Below, piece after piece: positions 62,530-64,000 of a stretch of DNA of 64,000 nucleotides (the stretch's first letter is position 1; each line of letters begins with the position of its first letter). The stretch comes from an uncultured Clostridia bacterium. GTDB taxonomy: Bacteria > Bacillota > Clostridia > Christensenellales > Borkfalkiaceae. Where the stretch lies: the NCBI GenBank assembly GCA_944330115.1, contig CALVIN010000001.1, positions 186,001 through 250,000 of the forward strand, written 5' to 3'. The notes beneath the pieces were generated by a model. The model saw only the letters and a program-made list of their open reading frames with translations, ran no database searches and was not told the DNA's origin. The translations under genes were made by a program, and so were the position numbers.

Positions 62530-64000
62530 ATGAAAAGATTTGTAAATTTCCGTCCCGCCGTGCTGTTCGCCTTGTGCATAGGCCTGGGCGCCGGGCTGGC
62601 ATACATATCTTCATATCATTCCTTTCCCATGTGGTGGCTTATCGCGGCGGTGCCCGTGACGGCGGCCTTTATAATAGTGTTCATAATCCGTCGCAGCGTA
62701 AAAAATATCATTATCACGGCAGTTTCGGTGGCCCTCTTTTTATACGGCGCGTGCGGAATATGCCTCAAACTCGGCGCATACAGCGATACCTCTCTTGCCG
62801 ACGGCGCAAATTATACCGTAAGCGGCGCGGTGTATGAAAAGTCGTTCACCGAAAACGGGGAGTACATAAAGATAGATTCCCTTGCCGCGGACGGCAAGCT
62901 GACCGACGGCTGCATGATTGTCTACCTTGATGATGATTACGGCGAATTCTGCGACGTCGGCTATACCGTCACCTTTTCGGCGCAGGTGTATGTTTCCTCG
63001 CCCTTCGCCTACGGCCACACGAGTTCTACACGTCTCTTGGAGGACGTGCGCTACACGGCGTACCCTTCGGGCGCGCTTTCGTCCGACTACGGCTTTTCGC
63101 TGTTCGGCAGCATAAACTCCTCGGTGCGTTCGCTATTTTTTGACAACCTCGATAAAGACAGCGCCGCCATATGCTACGCAATGTTCACGGGCAATACCGA
63201 GTATATAGAAGCCTCCACAATGGACAGCTTCCGCTACGGCGGCGTGGCACACATATTTGCCGTTTCCGGCCAGCATATCGCCCTCGTGTACGGCCTGCTG
63301 TCATTCTTTTTAAAAAAGTTGCGCACTCCGGCCGCCCTTTCGGCCGTGATATGCATAGCCGTGGTGTTCTTCTATACGGGCGTATGCGGCTTTGCGCTCT
63401 CCGCCGTGCGCTCGGCGATAATGTGCGCCGTCGCCTCGGTGGTGCAGCTCATGCGCGGCAAGTACGACGGCCTGTCTTCGGTGGCGATATCATTCACGGT
63501 GATAACGCTGGTTAATCCGCTCAATATAATTTCGATAGGTTTTCAACTCTCCGTCGCGGCGGTGGCGGGCATCGCCATACTCAACGGCCCGATTTGCCGC
63601 CTGCTCGGGCGGATAAAGATACCGCAAAAGGTGTCGTCGGCTGTTTCGGTCACGCTCTCCGCGCAAGTAGCTACCTTCCCGATACTGCTCTCGGGCTTCG
63701 GTTACGTAAGCTGGGCGTCGCTCGGGCTGAATATAATCTTTGTGCCCGTCATATCGGCGATATTTTTAATAATGTTCCCGTGCACGCTGCTCGCGCTGAT
63801 CATTCCGCCGCTTGCGCAGATACTGTTGCTCGTATTCTCCGTGCCGTTCGAGCTGGTAACTTCCATTCTCGTAACCATCCATGCCGAGGAGGCGCTCATC
63901 AGCGGGTTCAACTTCGGGCCGTTCGTCATTCTGTACTTTGTTGCCGTATTTATCATATCGGGCATGGTCAACTTAAAGTTCAGGTGGCGCGCGGTAGCTG
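62530..64000 (+). CDS. comEC: ComEC/Rec2 DNA-uptake channel, partial
   Basis: An open frame starts at the ATG at 62530 and runs off the window end after 490 codons. ComEC forms the inner-membrane channel for single-stranded DNA uptake in competence. The N-terminus has two hydrophobic segments and an OB-like DUF4131 region (about 95-180). It then enters the competence domain with FRYGGVAHIFAVSGQHIALV, the family hallmark, and many membrane segments (for example AVICIAVVFFYTGVCGFALS). The metallo-beta-lactamase-like end, if present, is outside the window. No strong ribosome-binding site is visible. Confidence 0.93.
   Translation, partial: MKRFVNFRPAVLFALCIGLGAGLAYISSYHSFPMWWLIAAVPVTAAFIIVFIIRRSVKNIIITAVSVALFLYGACGICLKLGAYSDTSLADGANYTVSGAVYEKSFTENGEYIKIDSLAADGKLTDGCMIVYLDDDYGEFCDVGYTVTFSAQVYVSSPFAYGHTSSTRLLEDVRYTAYPSGALSSDYGFSLFGSINSSVRSLFFDNLDKDSAAICYAMFTGNTEYIEASTMDSFRYGGVAHIFAVSGQHIALVYGLLSFFLKKLRTPAALSAVICIAVVFFYTGVCGFALSAVRSAIMCAVASVVQLMRGKYDGLSSVAISFTVITLVNPLNIISIGFQLSVAAVAGIAILNGPICRLLGRIKIPQKVSSAVSVTLSAQVATFPILLSGFGYVSWASLGLNIIFVPVISAIFLIMFPCTLLALIIPPLAQILLLVFSVPFELVTSILVTIHAEEALISGFNFGPFVILYFVAVFIISGMVNLKFRWRAVA

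Overview
The window looks like a chromosomal segment of a spore-forming, gut-type Firmicute (Bacillota, class Clostridia; a Christensenellales-like lineage is my guess, not something the sequence proves). The grounds are a sporulation sigma factor (sigma-G), a YlmC/YmxH-type PRC-barrel protein, the DUF421/DUF4363 pair, the Firmicute-type nusA-ylxR-ylxQ-infB operon, a tetrahydrofolate riboswitch and a long single-chain PurL. Base composition is moderately GC-rich by eye, yet ATA is a common isoleucine codon. Nearly all genes are on the + strand. Many overlap by 4-22 bases, so translation-coupled operons are the rule.

Region by region: 1-5.9 kb holds the end of a purine operon (purH end, purD, purL), with two copies of a structured repeat between purH and purD. 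6.1-7.1 kb is a three-gene coupled operon of a small peptide, an HTH regulator and a related small protein. 7.3-10.5 kb has nrdR with a NrdR box in its own promoter, ispG, and a PolC-like protein reduced to N-terminal, OB and exonuclease parts. 10.7-20.1 kb is the rimP-nusA-rnpM-ylxQ-infB-rbfA-nrnA-truB-ribF operon plus an endonuclease IV-like gene. 20.2-23.9 kb has an M24 peptidase, efp, dtd, a metallo-beta-lactamase-fold hydrolase and a DUF5662 gene. 24.1-24.5 kb has tRNA-Ala followed by a 147-bp tandem repeat. 24.7-30.9 kb has an AEC transporter, a GH28 glycosidase, sigG, a CvpA-like membrane protein, a PRC-barrel protein and DUF4363/DUF421. 31.0-34.7 kb is a THF riboswitch with folC-folE-folP-folBK. 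35.1-43.2 kb has ppx, maf, an MreB-like gene, an acyltransferase-like gene, a large membrane protein and lepA. 43.2-50.2 kb has an MGMT-family gene, hemW, a GNAT, a lipoprotein, a membrane-anchored protein, guaB and guaA. 50.2-53.7 kb has a third copy of the structured repeat and small enzymes. 54.1-64.0 kb has a HelD-like helicase, a 1938-residue DUF4011 helicase-nuclease, and comEC running off the end.

The genes fall into three themes: purine and folate one-carbon metabolism (purH/D/L, guaB, guaA, the riboswitch-controlled folate operon), core information processing (transcription-translation operon, efp, lepA, tRNA), and sporulation or envelope functions.

The most unusual material is non-coding. 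First, a ~320-340 nt repeat occurs in two full copies and one partial copy; its stems differ in sequence between copies but still pair, while its linkers are conserved. Second, a palindrome-centred 24-bp motif occurs four times. Third, a structured 147-bp unit is duplicated behind a tRNA. The largest protein-level oddities are the polymerase-less PolC at the polC locus and the DUF4011 helicase with an apparently dead transglutaminase-like domain.
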